From positions 8,574,101 to 8,638,100 of the forward strand of contig NC_081551.1 in the NCBI RefSeq assembly GCF_901000735.1: a DNA stretch of 64,000 nucleotides. Reading direction: 5' to 3'. The first letter of the stretch is position 1; every line of letters begins with the position of its first letter. The stretch is from Corylus avellana. Taxonomy: Eukaryota > Streptophyta > Magnoliopsida > Fagales > Betulaceae. The translations under genes were made by a program, and so were the position numbers. Under the pieces are notes generated by a model. The model did no database searches. It worked only from the letters and a program-made list of their open reading frames with translations, and was not told the DNA's origin. Positions 22,835 through 34,543 of this stretch are shown piece by piece.

Positions 22835-24990
22835 GTTGGCTGAAATACCTGACTCACTGGCCAAACATACGCTCTCAAGGCTGTACGTACGACCAGGGAG
22901 CAAGGTATCTACCCCTCCTTAGTTCCACTTGTGTAAACTTAGGGTCTAGCAATCCCTTTTGTAAGATAGAACTTAGCACCATGCTCGTAGAAGTCCTCTA
23001 GTACTGCGCATAACGATATGTCATATTTCGTTATAGCAAGGTTTTGTGATGTTGGAGGACTCGAGCAAGCAAACGAGGTAAGTAAATACTTAAGACCACT
23101 TTCCTTAAAAACGTAGGATATGTCAGTTGACTGACCATGCGTATAATATGAGCATGTCTTCATTTTTATATTAACTTGGTAACTACTTTAATAGTTTATT
23201 AATAAGATGCATTATATGACATGATACACCGGTACGTGCAATATAATGGCTATAAACTTACTATATAGACTTGATTCTATGTTCAAACGTGTGTGTTGTT
23301 ATATGTGCCTTGGATCCAACGGTTGTTTCGTGATCGGCGCAGCCTTAACAAACGATCACTACAAAACGTACATCATTAGTAACGTAGGCCACCCGATGCC
23401 GAACTCGGTCGGACTGCTAGTGTTACGGACAGTAGCATACAATGGTCGGGGCATCGGCATTGTATTATAGGTCCATCGAAATAGCACCAACCCTACTGAA
23501 TGGGTAATATCTCGAATAGACAATACATGATAGTTACGACCTATAAGTATTAGTTTTTCTACATTAAAATGCTTAGGCAATTGCCGCCGGGAGTACACTA
23601 CATTTTATTAACTAAACAATACTTTTTGGTGTATTAACGGAGACAACACCTATTTTTAATGATACCGGAATTGCACGTTTATTTCTGTATAATAATAATG
23701 AGCTCATGTCATACCCAATTGCGAGGTTTTCTTACTAAGTCATTAGACTTACAATGTTACTACTCTTATAGGAAGTTCATAACTAGAACCCAAAAGTGAT
23801 ACGGTTACACTATAGACTTTGCTGTAAGACCTCCATGCTGTCGTCAAGTTTGTTTATTATTATTGTTAATTGCTCCATGTCTTTTAATTTCGAGAATTAT
23901 ACTTATCCCTGTAATGATTTATAGATTTCTCAGATTTATTTCACCTGACTTTGAACATTCTTAGAGGAGTAATTTCCCATCTAGCCACTAGTTGGTTAGA
24001 CTGAGGTAATTGCCAATAACTCTGTCAGGCTAGCCAAGGCCAATTTTGGGAGAGTTACAATTTTGGTTGCCCACCCTTAACCACTTATCAGATGGCATTC
24101 ATATCATACTGGAAGAGCTTTTTGGATGGCCGGAATTCAGTCATGCTTTGTACTGTTTCACATTTTGAAGTTTCAGAGATTTAGGTTAACTTCTTGTACA
24201 AAGAAGGAAGATGCTATAAAACGCTCAATTTTAATAAAAGTTTTAACTGTGTTCGTGACGCGTGTTCTATGCATGTTTCATTTTAGTAACAAAACTTTAG
24301 TAATTAAATTTCTACACTTATTTATTTTGTGAACTTTATTAATTGTTTGTGAATATAGATAGTTTTGTTACATATTTAATTGTATGAAATATATAATTGT
24401 AGTTAGCTAAGATTATAGAAAACAATAATAGTTCTATTGAACTCTAATCAAATTCTAAACGAGCTTGTGTCGAGATTGATTTAGCAATTTTTCCAGTAAA
24501 TCATTGCTTAAGAAATAAATTATGATTACCAAGAACTCCCCCCCCCCCCCAAAACCAAAATCTTGGATCCGTCATATGTCCTTTCCATGTTGGATGAGAG
24601 AAGAACTAACAAGGTACTATTATTGGTTTTTGGCTTAAATAAATTATATCTTTTACTTTTTGAAGCTTTAGAAAAAGAGAGAAATTCATTTGTATTTTTG
24701 CAAATTTTTGGTTTGATTTCTACAGCCCAACTTGCTTTGGGCCATGCCCATCCCTTCTAAATAACTTTCTTTGGGTCGTGTCCATCCATTTTGGACATGT
24801 CGTTGGGCTTTCACAATTCACTAAATTTTATAAGGTAATATATTCAGAGAGGGAGAGGGCTATATATATATATATATTGTAATACCTAGCTTGTACGTAA
24901 AATATAATGATTATTAATACAAGCAAAGATAGCGAATGGAAAGTTTTTACTTATATACCGAACTTTTTCCATATTTTTCGCATATTATTA
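22058..24990. other. LTR-like remnant and AT-rich spacer, no gene seen
   Basis: Begins with the same TGTGATACCCTAATAAAAAC region and TATA box (22453-22460) as the left copy, then continues with another GTACGTACG (about 22884) and unique sequence to about 24000. The region looks like a degenerated long LTR, but I could not find a convincing right boundary or TSD. Further right are a C11-type homopolymer (about 24539-24550) and a (TA)n tract (about 24862-24878). The short open frames at 22939-23598, 24126-24332 and 24563-24760 show no domain or conserved motif. Confidence 0.4.
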
Positions 24991-24994
24991 AAAA

Positions 24995-25155
24995 AGAGAA
25001 ATAATTAGTGTTAATATTTTTTTTATATCATCTTATAAATTAACCATTAGATTTGTAGACTTATGTGGACCCCACAAATCTAATGGTTGATCGATTGAAT
25101 TTGTAAGAAAATATGAGAGAAATATGGACAAATTATTGACACCAATAATTTCTCT
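24995..25155. mobile_element. Palindromic MITE, about 160 bp
   Basis: The arms AGAGAAATAATTAGTGTTAAT and the reverse complement of AGAGAAATTATTGGTGTCAAT form imperfect terminal inverted repeats, and the centre is a strong palindrome around GTGGACCCCACAAATCTAATGG. It has no coding capacity. The same central phrase (AGATTTGT..GGGGTCC) recurs in less complete form near 29500 and 37040-37120, so it is a dispersed family. The TSD is unclear because both flanks are A/T runs. Confidence 0.7.
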
Positions 25156-25162
25156 TTTTTAA

Positions 25163-25262
25163 TTATCCTACAATTGATGTGTCTTTTAAATTATTATTGG
25201 ATTAAAATTTAATAGTAATATTTTAAATTTAATGATAATTTTAAAAGCCACATCAACTTTGA
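25163..25262. mobile_element. Short palindromic MITE, about 100 bp
   Basis: The arms ATCCTACAATTGATGTGTCTT and the reverse complement of ATCTCAAAGTTGATGTGGCTT flank an AT-rich centre. A second member of the family lies at about 32193-32345 with the same GATGTG(A/T)CTTTTAAA arms. No coding sequence is present. Confidence 0.65.
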
Positions 25263-25418
25263 GATGATAAAAAAATAGTATGCAGAATTACTCTTTTACA
25301 AATTGGGTTTTAGAAGTTTCTTACAAATCAGCCTCTAAAAATAACACGTATCTTTTAAGTGTCTTATTAATAGTATCTAAAAAATGTATGTTTTTCGCAT
25401 GCTAAAAGCCGCATATCA

Positions 25419-25724
25419 TTGGGTAAGGTCTTAGCATCAATGTGTGTATCTCTTTGTCATATCACCGACCCTACAAAGGCGGAAGCATATGCGGCTTGGA
25501 ATGTAGTACTATTTTGCAGAGATTTTGGTCTTAAAAATGTTATTTTGGAAGGTGAATTTATTCATGATGCTGTATCTCTTCGGCATATCACCAACCCTAC
25601 AAAGGTGGAAGCATATGCGGCTTGGAATGCAGTACTATTTTGCAGAGATTTGGGTTTTAAAAATGTTATTTTGGAAAGTGAATTTATTCATGATGTTGTA
25701 AACGTTGAATGTTGTAACCTTTGA
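25419..25724 (+). pseudogene. RNase H-type domain fragment with in-frame internal duplication
   Basis: An open frame of 101 codons made largely of two 42-residue copies (126-bp period; copy starts at 25445 and 25571). Each contains PTK(A/V)EAYAAWN, VLFCRD and KNVILE(G/S)EFIHD. EAxAAxxA...CRDxGxxxVxLExD is the second and third beta-strand region of the RNase H domain (RVT_3 type) found at the C terminus of plant LINE polyproteins and in free-standing reverse-transcriptase-like genes. The domain's other catalytic parts are absent, so this is a fragment. It is not clearly part of a nearby element. Confidence 0.65.
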
Positions 25725-25739
25725 TGATTTGTGAAATGG

Positions 25740-27229
25740 TTGAATGAATGAGGTTTCACTTTTTTTAAAAAAAAGGCACTTTTAAAGGCGGGTTTATAAG
25801 ATTCCTACAATTTAGTTTATAGAAAATTTATGTAGGACGCTAAGTATCTTAAGAGATTTTCACCTGCATTTATGTCCAAAAAATACTCTAAAACATGTGT
25901 GTATAATAGACTAAATTAAAAAAAATAATAATAAAAAAATAAAAAATAAAAAAATTCAAAACTAATTTAAAGAAAAATGTATCCTATTATAGTCCCAATA
26001 GATTAATTGACCAAGAATTATCTTATGATACGTAGGAAATTGATTCGAATCTATCCTCCTTCCTTGGAATCCAACTTCACCCAAATAAAAGAAAAGAAAA
26101 AAAATTCTTGAGTTACGTGTGAGTTTGAAAGTAGTGGGGTGTTCTTTCTCTTAATTACAAACCATGACTTTATTATAGTGATGCTACAAAGCAATCGCTG
26201 ATGATCAGTTGTTTCACAAAAACTTTGCCTCATAGGGCCAAAGAAACCTAAAGGGAACAACCTTTTCTTTTTCTTTTTTTTCTCCCAGTCTTCCATAGGG
26301 TGAGAAGTCGTGTTCGAGTTGTATTCAAGATATAGGTATAAAACTTTATCAGTCAACTTTAACTTGACTTAAGCTGCTAATTTTGTATTAGGTTCGTATT
26401 ACGTTCTCGAATCATATCAAAAAAATTTAGTCCTTATATTACATGTTAGGTTCGAATCTTGTCGAGACATGGGTATAAGACTATAAATGTCAATCTTAAC
26501 TCAATTCATTCAATTAAATGGATCATACCCATCAACCCTAACCCGCTAATTTCGTTTTCGGTTCATATCAAATTCACAAATCGTGTAAAACCATCCTCCT
26601 AATCCCTCCCTCTTTTTTTCCTCCTTTTCATGACAACCCAATTAGAAGGTAACGTGATTCCAAAAAAGATGATGTCAATTTATGGCCATTTATATTGGGG
26701 ATTTATTAATGAGGTCCTACACTATCCCTCATCAATCATAATGGTAGTTAAAGCAGTTGATCTAATGCAAATTAAATATATATTAATGGAAAGAGAAAAT
26801 AGGTTGTTGCAAAGGAATAATATCCTAATAATCTTGTCTTAATCATAAGGATTGTTATATTATATGTGGTATCATTAGAATGAAATGATTTTTGGCTCTT
26901 TCTAATTTTTTTTTTTTTTCTTTAAATCAGCCCAAGTCTGACAGTATTTATAAAGGTAATTGTATATTTCTTGTGTAGGATATTTAATAATATATGATAT
27001 AATGTTAGCAATTCTTTGCACGAAAAGTTCATAATTATTATATAATTTGTGTTGTATATATGTCGATGACATGGAAATTACATGTATTTTTATCATAAAC
27101 TATACTATATGGTGTTGTTAAAAGAATTATTATGTTGTCTACCGACAATATAATTAGGGAAGATGATTATTTATTTTTCTTAAAGGATTACACTGCAATT
27201 ATCACTTTTGGGGATTCGATTGGGTGGCC
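25740..27229. other. AT-rich spacer, no gene seen
   Basis: Contains A-rich and TTC-rich tracts and a stretch (26340-26600) with CTTGACTTAA...GTTCGTATTAC phrases that look like a degraded repeat. No domain, RNA gene or clear transposon boundary was recognised. Confidence 0.5.
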
Positions 27230-27239
27230 GACCACAACT

Positions 27240-27651
27240 TGGGGCGAAATCAGAATTTTTTTGTATTAGAGGTCCAAGCTTTCGTAGTAAATATATAAAT
27301 ATATGTTTATAAAATTATCTTTAAAAATAACTTATTTTTCGAATATAAAAGATTTCTAATTTGCTATGAACATGTACAAAAAAAAAATCCAAAAAATAAT
27401 TTGGCATTTCCTTTGAATTATGCTCGATAGCGATCTTTCATGAAATAAAATTCATCAATTATCATCTATGTAGTAAAATTTTTTAACAATTTCTTTATCA
27501 ATCTTTAGCAATTTCGTTAGAAAATTTATATTTAAGGGTGCGAAAAATCATAATTCTCAAGGCTATAGTATAGAAAATTATACTTTTGTAAAGACTTTAA
27601 AAGTTTTTGGGGTTGCTGAGGACCCACACCTAATAAGGTAGGGCTGTCCCT
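27240..27651. mobile_element. Non-autonomous insertion, 412 bp, 9-10-bp TSD
   Basis: Flanked by a perfect direct repeat GACCACAACT (27230-27239 and 27652-27661). The insert starts TGGGGCGAAATCAGAATTTT and ends GGTAGGGCTGTCCCT, giving only weak inverted similarity at the ends (GGGGCG / reverse complement GGGACAGCC). A TSD of 9 or 10 bp fits a Mutator-type element. No open frame. Confidence 0.7.
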
Positions 27652-27682
27652 GACCACAACTATTAAATCTTTTTTTTTTTTT

Positions 27683-28479
27683 GGTAAAGTCTACTTAACC
27701 CTCTTAAACTACCACCCTAATAACAATATATTCCTCAAACTATCAATTACGACAATTTACCCCCACAAACTACCAAAACAATGACAATGTTCCCCTAATG
27801 CTAGCAAAATGATGAAATTACCCCTATATAATTTTTAATAAAACAAAAAGAGAAAATTACAGTTTACCCCCTCAAAGTTGATAGCGTTTTTCAATTCGAA
27901 CACCAAAGTTTCAATTTTTGCAATCCACCCCTCCCCCCCCCCCTAAAGTTCCAAATTTTTGCAATTTGATCAATTTTATCCAAAACTTCTCATATTGCTC
28001 ATAATTTTTATTTTTTTTTATTTTTTATTAAAAAAAAAATCGGGGTGGCCATAGCCACCCCTTTGGTCATCTGGTCATTTTTGCACCCTCAAATTTGTTT
28101 TCGTTTTCATAAATAATAAAATAAAATCAGGTTCAATATGAGAATTTTGGGATGATATTGGTCGAATTGAAAAAAAATTGGAACTTTGTGGGGGTGGATT
28201 GCAAAAATTGAAACTTTGATGTTCGAATTGAAAAATGCTGTCAACTTTGGGAGGGTAAACTGTAATTTTCCCAAACAAAAAGTCCCTTAAAATTTTGAAA
28301 AAAAAAATTAAATTTTAATATTTTTATTTTTATTTTAGTAATGGTAATTTCGTCATTTTGTTAAAATTTGGGGTACATTGTCATTGTTTTGGTAGTTTGG
28401 AGGTAAATTGTTGCAATTGATAGTTTGAGGGGTAGATTGTCATTGGGTGGTAGTTTGAGAGGGTTAAGTGGACTTTACT
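27683..28479. mobile_element. Outer MULE-type MITE hosting a second MITE
   Basis: Terminal inverted repeats GGTAAAGTCTACTTAACCCTC and its counterpart GAGGGTTAAGTGGACTTTAC, with matching internal arms (CCTCAAACTATCAATT... / ...AATTGATAGTTTGAGG). Flanks are T-runs on both sides, so the TSD cannot be read. Without the inner insertion it is about 370 bp, the same size class as the MITEs at 9620 and 11784. Confidence 0.8.
27850..28272. mobile_element. Inner MULE-type MITE, 423 bp, 9-bp TSD
   Basis: Bounded by AAACAAAAA (27841-27849 and 28273-28281). The left arm starts GAGAAAATTACAGTTTACCC and the right arm ends GGGTAAACTGTAATTTTCCC, and both arms continue with (C)AAAGTTGA...CGAACACCAAAGTTTCAATTTTTGCAA in inverted order. 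No coding capacity; the short minus-strand frame at 28075-28278 is a by-product. Confidence 0.88.
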
Positions 28480-30556
28480 GTTTTTTTTTTCTTTTTTCCT
28501 TTTTTGTTTTTTTTTTTTTTTGCCAATAAAAAAAAAAGAACGATTTTTCATAATTTTATTTTAAAATTTTTGGTTAAAAAAAATTTCATTCCATTCTAGC
28601 TAAAAAATGGGGTCATTTTTGTATTATTACCCAACTAAAAAAATAAGAATAATAATTTGATCTACAACCTAGCTGGCCCACTCAGAATATTAACTTCAGT
28701 TTCCGAGTATTTCTTACCGCGTTGAACCATTCAACTGAATTGATTAGATTATGCAATTGCTCCCTTTCTTTGGGATTCATTGCTTCAAAAGCACTCCAGT
28801 AAAAAGGTTGACTGAGATAAAATAATTAGTTTTTACAAAGTTTCTATGGAATTATTCTTAATTTCTTTTTACAAAATTTCAAGAAAGTTTTGTAATTCTC
28901 TGGGTTTTTAACTCTAAATTGGAATAATTTAACCCATTTTTCAATCAATCCAAAACTTGCAGGGGCACACTTTGAGCACCCTGATTGAAAAGTTTTCTTG
29001 ATGATTGATGGACCATGTTCTCAATATCTTTTCAACTTTCCAAAAGAGGTTTCTGTAATAAGAATAACCTTTAATTAGATCGGAGTGTAAGTGGGATGTT
29101 TTTGCACCATTCAATAGAAAACTAATATTTTTGAAACACAAAAAAATTAATATAACTCTTTACACCAAATAATTTTTTTTCTCTTGAGAAAATACTTCTT
29201 AGGTAAAATACTCATTGATAAAACTACCGAAGTCACCGTCTTGATTGGTTTTAGAGACTCCAGTGTTGAGGGCTCAGTGATAAATTGTGGGTGTTAGGTT
29301 AGAATGAATGGAAATGTCCATAGTCCACTAGATTGATTTGAACTATAAATACAGTGTTTTTCATCTCCATTGTATTTGGTATTTTTACCGGATCTGCCAA
29401 ATTTCTATTGATGGGTTTTACGCAACTCTTTTTTTTAAAAGAGAAATGCTATAGATCAATAAGTTTTTCCTACAACTTCAATAGATCAAATATTAGATTT
29501 ATGAGGTCCACCATTGACTTAGGCAGAGTTTACATAAGTTCTCAAATTTAATGACTGATTTGTAAAATGAGATGAACCAAATATAAAAGAAAAAAACAAT
29601 ACTGACCCTTAAGATTTTTTTTTTTTAATAATAATAATTTAATCAATCCAGATTTCCAAGCCATATACCCAGATTTTTTTTTTTTCTTTTTTTTTTTCTG
29701 TTTTTAATTGATAATGTGTACTAGTGCTATTTGTTTGACCCTTGAAAAGATTGGGTCCAAGCATGCATGTGCCATGTGAGTGTGGCCAAGTCCCATTTGG
29801 CCATTTCCCACAGTTTGCCTAAAGGGACTAAGTCAACCATCAGGTCAAACAATTTGTCCGTCCGTACGTGTTGGTCCTTCGGCCTTCAAAACAAGCCCTT
29901 TTGATGACCTTTGTAAAAGTTGATTTGGTCAAAACATGGAAAAAAAATCAGTACTATTCTTTTTAAATATATTTTATACTTTTGTTTTTTTTAATTGATA
30001 ATATTTCTGTTCACCTTCATTTAATTATTATACATATTAATATAACGTATTTTAAATGATTTTTTTATATTTTATTACATACTTAATATAAAAAAATCAC
30101 TTAAAACCTGTCACGTAGGTAAAAGAAATTCAAATAAGAAAACGGTATATATTTCCTATCCAAGTCTTATTTTCTTTGTGTAAATTAGGTGTACAAAGAA
30201 ATTATTTCTTTTTATTATTATTTTTATTTAAATCCCTTAAGAATTTTGTGTCTTCTAATTAAGGTCAATCACCTTTGAAAATCATATGGGTCTAACTTTC
30301 TTGAAAAATTCCCACACAAGAAAAGAAAAAATCTATTCTCTTCTTTTTTTTCTTTTTCTTTTTTTCTCCTTTTTTCCTCCAATTTTCTTTTTAATTTCCT
30401 TTGACCATCCTATCAATTGGTATCAAATAAACAATTCAAATCATAATTATTTCAAAATTATTTGGACTTTACAAGTACTAGAGATGAAGTTTGAGCCACT
30501 TCTGCACACCAAATTCATTGTAATATTATATTGTATAAACTATAAATCTACTGTTA

Positions 30557-30592
<36 letters not shown>

Positions 30593-30984
30593 ATAAATCT
30601 ACAAATAGCTCCAGAAGTGGATCTCAACCTTTAATCAAAATCTTCCAAAAAGTTTTTATGATTATGACACAGACGGTTTGATTAATTCATTTACCAACTT
30701 ATTTGGTCATTTCCATTTAAAAAATAAATAAATGAATAAACTTTTTTATGAGAAAAAAAGAAACAATATATAAACTTTTTTTTAATTCAGAAGGTGTCAA
30801 ATCATTAAACCAACTCCTGAATTTCCCTAAAAATATAGAGACAAATGGATGCCAATGTGAATGTTAATATTATAATATAAAAAATAAAAATAAAAAAAAT
30901 AAAACTATAAAGTAATAGATGATCTCATGCTCACAATATTATAAAAATTGAATATAATATATTTATTAAAAAAAGACAAGATGT
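28480..30984. other. AT-rich spacer with repeat remnants, no gene seen
   Basis: Several poly-T/poly-A tracts. A segment at about 29440-29615 (GAGAAATGCTATAGATCAAT ... GACCCTTAAGA) resembles 36965-37145 and the MITE at 24995, so it is a remnant of a dispersed palindromic family. An A33 tract at about 30558-30590 is bracketed by a 12-bp direct repeat. No supported coding region. Confidence 0.5.
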
Positions 30985-31095
30985 CCTTAAGGGATAGCTC
31001 AATTAGTTGTGGACTATGTCTCATGAAGCGGTGGTCACTAATTCGAATCCCCTATTCCCCTTTCCTTGTGTGGACATATCAAAAAAAAAAAAAAA
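30985..31095 (+). mobile_element. tRNA-derived SINE, copy 1
   Basis: A short retroposon with internal RNA polymerase III promoter boxes: box A-like TAGCTCAATTAGTTGTGG at about 30995 and box B-like ACTAATTCGAATCCC at about 31038, then the family tail CCTTGTGTGGACATATC and a poly-A run to 31095. It lacks the aminoacyl-stem pairing of a real tRNA. The same family occurs at 33348. No clear TSD could be read. Confidence 0.8.
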
Positions 31096-32192
31096 GGACA
31101 TAGTTTTCCTCCAAACTGGATCGGAAAAATTTTTTCTAATCTAATCTATAAAAATGACATATGTCCTATGAACATGTGAGATACACGTGCTTTTTTTAAT
31201 AGTAGGGACAAAATTCAAATAAATTTTATTAAAAACTAATGTATATTTCATATGTTAATAAAAAAAATAAATACATATCACTTTTATAGACTATATTAAA
31301 AAAAAAAATTCAATCGAGTTTAAAAAAAAACTTTACCCTTAAAAAAACAACCTAAAATAATTAAGAACCAATAAGCAAGTCAACAAAGAGTCTAATCAAT
31401 AAAAATGACATCAGCATAAATATATTATGACGTCACTCGCTTTTGGAGTCTTGCGTGTGCAGAGGCTGAGGCGGCGCATTAAACCCCCCTCACTCCTGAG
31501 GCGTCAGATGCTTGGAAGGTCGCTTTGTGCCTACTTTTAGATATTTAGCAAATTAATTTGGAATTATCGTGATGACTTTATTGCTGAAAAAGACTTCTTT
31601 GGAATTTAAATTGGCTAGTTCACATTTCTTTTTTTTTTTTTTAATTGGTGTCATTAAATTTATATTAGTTTATAATTTTTTTTTCTTTTTCCTAAAAAAT
31701 CTCATTTTGGTGCACCCACTTGGATGGAATTCATAATTATTAATTTAGAAAAAATTTAGGCATTAAAGCGTTTGAAAAATTATATCTTTTAAAAATGTGA
31801 CATGTTTTCAAAATAATTTTTTTAAAAAAATTCTTTCCAAAAGACTTTATCTTCAATTTTGTAGAAACGCTTCTTTTTCATAAATTCAAAAGATAATTTT
31901 TTGCCTAAGTTTTTTTATAACATAGGAAGCAAGAACCTAATAACAACTGTAATGGCACCTTTTTAAAATATAGCATTTTTCTAACGTCTTAATGCCTAAA
32001 AAGTGTATAAATTATGAAATTTAAGAAATTTAAAATTGTAAGGACCCTAATCATGTCCAAATACCTATTCCGGCAGTTGGATCTCAAGTGAATTATCTCA
32101 TAATAATTGTTCAAATTACTAGCAAATTTAGTTAATTAATTACTATGAATCTCAATCCCGCTCGTACATTATATAAAACTTGATGAGTAATG
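31096..32192. other. AT-rich spacer, no gene seen
   Basis: Nothing recognisable apart from homopolymer tracts and a slightly GC-richer patch around 31440-31530. Confidence 0.5.
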
Positions 32193-32345
32193 CAAGGGAT
32201 TATTTTTTTATCCTCTTTTTATCTTTTTAAAGCTGATGTGACTTTTAAAATCACAATTGAATCAAAATTTAAGTATGATTCATTTAAAATTTAATTGTAA
32301 TTTTTAAGGGCACATCAACTTTAAAAAAATAAAAATAAAATAAAA
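32193..32345. mobile_element. Short palindromic MITE, second family member
   Basis: The arms ATCTTTTTAAAGCTGATGTG and the reverse complement of a TTTTTTTAAAGTTGATGTG block flank an AT-rich centre (CAATTGAATCAAAATTTAAG ... TTAAAATTTAATTGTAA). It is the same family as 25163-25262. Confidence 0.6.
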
Positions 32346-33347
32346 ATATGTCCCTAACATTACTCGAACTTGACAAGACAATCAATTATGTTGCTAGCAA
32401 GTAGCAACACATTCAATGCATAATTGAAGGTGCAATTAATGAGGTAGAGCTGACTTTTAGCCCATGCCCCTTCCCATTCCTGAAGATAGTACGTCGAGAT
32501 TATCTATGTAATGTCAAGTTGTCAACTATATGATACAAATCAATTCAAATAATTAAGATAAAATACATTTTAGAGTGTTTGATGTTTCCTTCCCCTTCCA
32601 TTTTGAACTCTTTTATTTCCTTTCGTTTTTTTTTTTTTTTTTCTCATATAAAATATGCTTTAAATAATAAAAAAATCCAATGATCAATATAATATCATAA
32701 CCAGCTATTATCCACTATACATACCCAAATATAATTATTTTGATAATAAATCCATTCTTACATAAAAGCATATTTTAATAAAATAGAAAAGGTAGGTTAT
32801 TGCTTCAATAAATCATACTTGTTCATATCAAATTCTGAAATAATATAAGTTTTTTTTTTTAGACAAAAAAAAAAAAATCAAGAGTATTATTTTAAAGTGG
32901 TTGACTTTTTAATTAAACTCTTTTTTTTTTTTTTTCTGAAAACATGTATTACATCCGAGTAAAAATAAAAGGGAATGAGAGAATTCTAAATAGGAATCTG
33001 AATTCATAATTCTATCCAAATTTGAAACGATTTGAGTAGGCCAAAATGATTTGGTATTGTGTTATGGATTTCACATGAATTATAATTAAATTCACGTGAG
33101 TAAATCAGGAGTTGATTTTACAAAATGAATTCTAATTCAATTCATTTGGACCAATTCCTGAGTTTTCCAAATATGTTAGCTTTTCAAGGGAGATGCATTT
33201 ACTTTACTTCATATAATTCCATTTCCCATTAAAAAGATGGAGGAGTACCCCAAAGTGCAGTTGTAGAATTCTAGGGCCGGCTCTAGATTTATGGTGTAGG
33301 GCTCCACAATTTTGCTTTACTCATGTCTTTTCAAAAGTTGATTTGAA
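32346..33347. other. AT-rich spacer, no gene seen
   Basis: Homopolymer-rich sequence without coding or RNA signals. Near 32990-33170 there are repeated GAATTC/AATTCAT phrases around GATTTGAGTAG, probably a degraded MITE. Confidence 0.45.
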
Positions 33348-33463
33348 CTATTCCCTAGTGGTAGCTCAATCAGCTGTGGACCACGCTTAATGAAGTGGAT
33401 GTCACTAGTTCGAATCCCCCCTCTCCCTTCCCTTGTGTGGACATGTCAAAAAAAAAAAAAAAA
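33348..33463 (+). mobile_element. tRNA-derived SINE, copy 2, with 15-bp TSD
   Basis: The same family as 30985-31095: box A-like TAGCTCAATCAGCTGTGG, box B-like ACTAGTTCGAATCCCCC, tail CCTTGTGTGGACATGTC and poly-A. The flanks AAAAGTTGATTTGAA (33333-33347) and AAAAGTTGATTTCAA (about 33464-33478) form a TSD with one mismatch, which confirms retroposition by LINE machinery. Confidence 0.87.
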
Positions 33464-33478
33464 AAAAGTTGATTTCAA

Positions 33479-34540
33479 TTAACCCTTATTTATTTTTAAT
33501 TTTTATAACAAGTATATTGATTGAAAGATTAGTTTACTATCAAGAGAATTGTGGGATAAAAATGTAACATAAATATGAGAGAAAAATACAAAATCACTCC
33601 TTGTGTTATCTGATTTACAATGAGCTTCATGTGATATTAAAATGAATTTAGAAATTCATGAGGTATGCCAAAAAAAAAAAAAAAAATTAGTCCTTACAAT
33701 CAAATTTCGTTCACTAATTTCACATATTCAATTCAATTAGTGTGACACTGGCTTGAATATGACAAATGTCATAATTTTATTGGTTTTTGATAAGTTAATG
33801 AAGATAATTCAATTGTAAGGACTAAATCATTTTTTTGACATATCTCAGTTAATTAATTACAAGTTAGGCAAACCACATAGACTGTTTTACATTTTGTTTT
33901 TTTTTTCCTAAATAAGGAGTAAGGATATGAAATTCGTGCTTGAAAGTTTCCAATATCACTTGGTTAATTCATGCTATTTTAGTATTTTAAGTAAATAGAC
34001 ATTTAAGGAATTAAAAGCTTTTTTTTTTTTTTTTGTTAGGTAAGGAAAGAGTCTAGTGTATTGTGATTTTTATTAATAAAATTTCAAATTTGAATCTAAC
34101 GTGAATTTTATCCCTAAATTAAAAATTAATATTTATTTGGATAAAGAGAAGAAACCTCATAGACACGAGGATTATACTGTACTCAGTCAAGCATTACGTC
34201 AGTCAGCAAATTCAAACATCGACCGACAATGTAACGAGAATTGTTATTTCTCCATCTTCAATATATATTAAAAAAATTATTGTTGGATCTTTTACCGATT
34301 CAATAATAGCAGGTCTTAAGGAATATACCCACCGACTTACCAATAGGCAATCGAGACCGTTTTAAAAAAATTATAAAAAATTCTTATGAACTAGTTTGTA
34401 GATTTTGTATGCATGTGAGACGATCATACAATTAAAAATAAAACATGTAATTTTGACATGCTCAAAACACTATCACATCATTTGTAGGAAATTTTGGTCC
34501 AAATAAAAATAGTAACTCACATGGATTCTAAATTCCCAAA
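33479..34540. other. AT-rich spacer, no gene seen
   Basis: No coding signal. Around 34140-34350 there is a TE-like phrase (CCTCATAGACACGAGG, ACCGACTTACCAATAGG) that I could not assign. Confidence 0.45.
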
Positions 34541-34543
34541 TTA

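Noticed and set aside
23380..23470. 5S rRNA-like phrase GATGCCGAACTCGGTCGG, considered because Cassandra TRIMs carry 5S sequence
   Set aside because: The internal promoter boxes of 5S rRNA are not present around it and no flanking LTR pair is visible.
30990..31070. Possible tRNA gene because of A-box and B-box-like motifs
   Set aside because: No cloverleaf stems can be formed and the segment ends in poly-A; a second copy with a TSD at 33348 shows it is a SINE.
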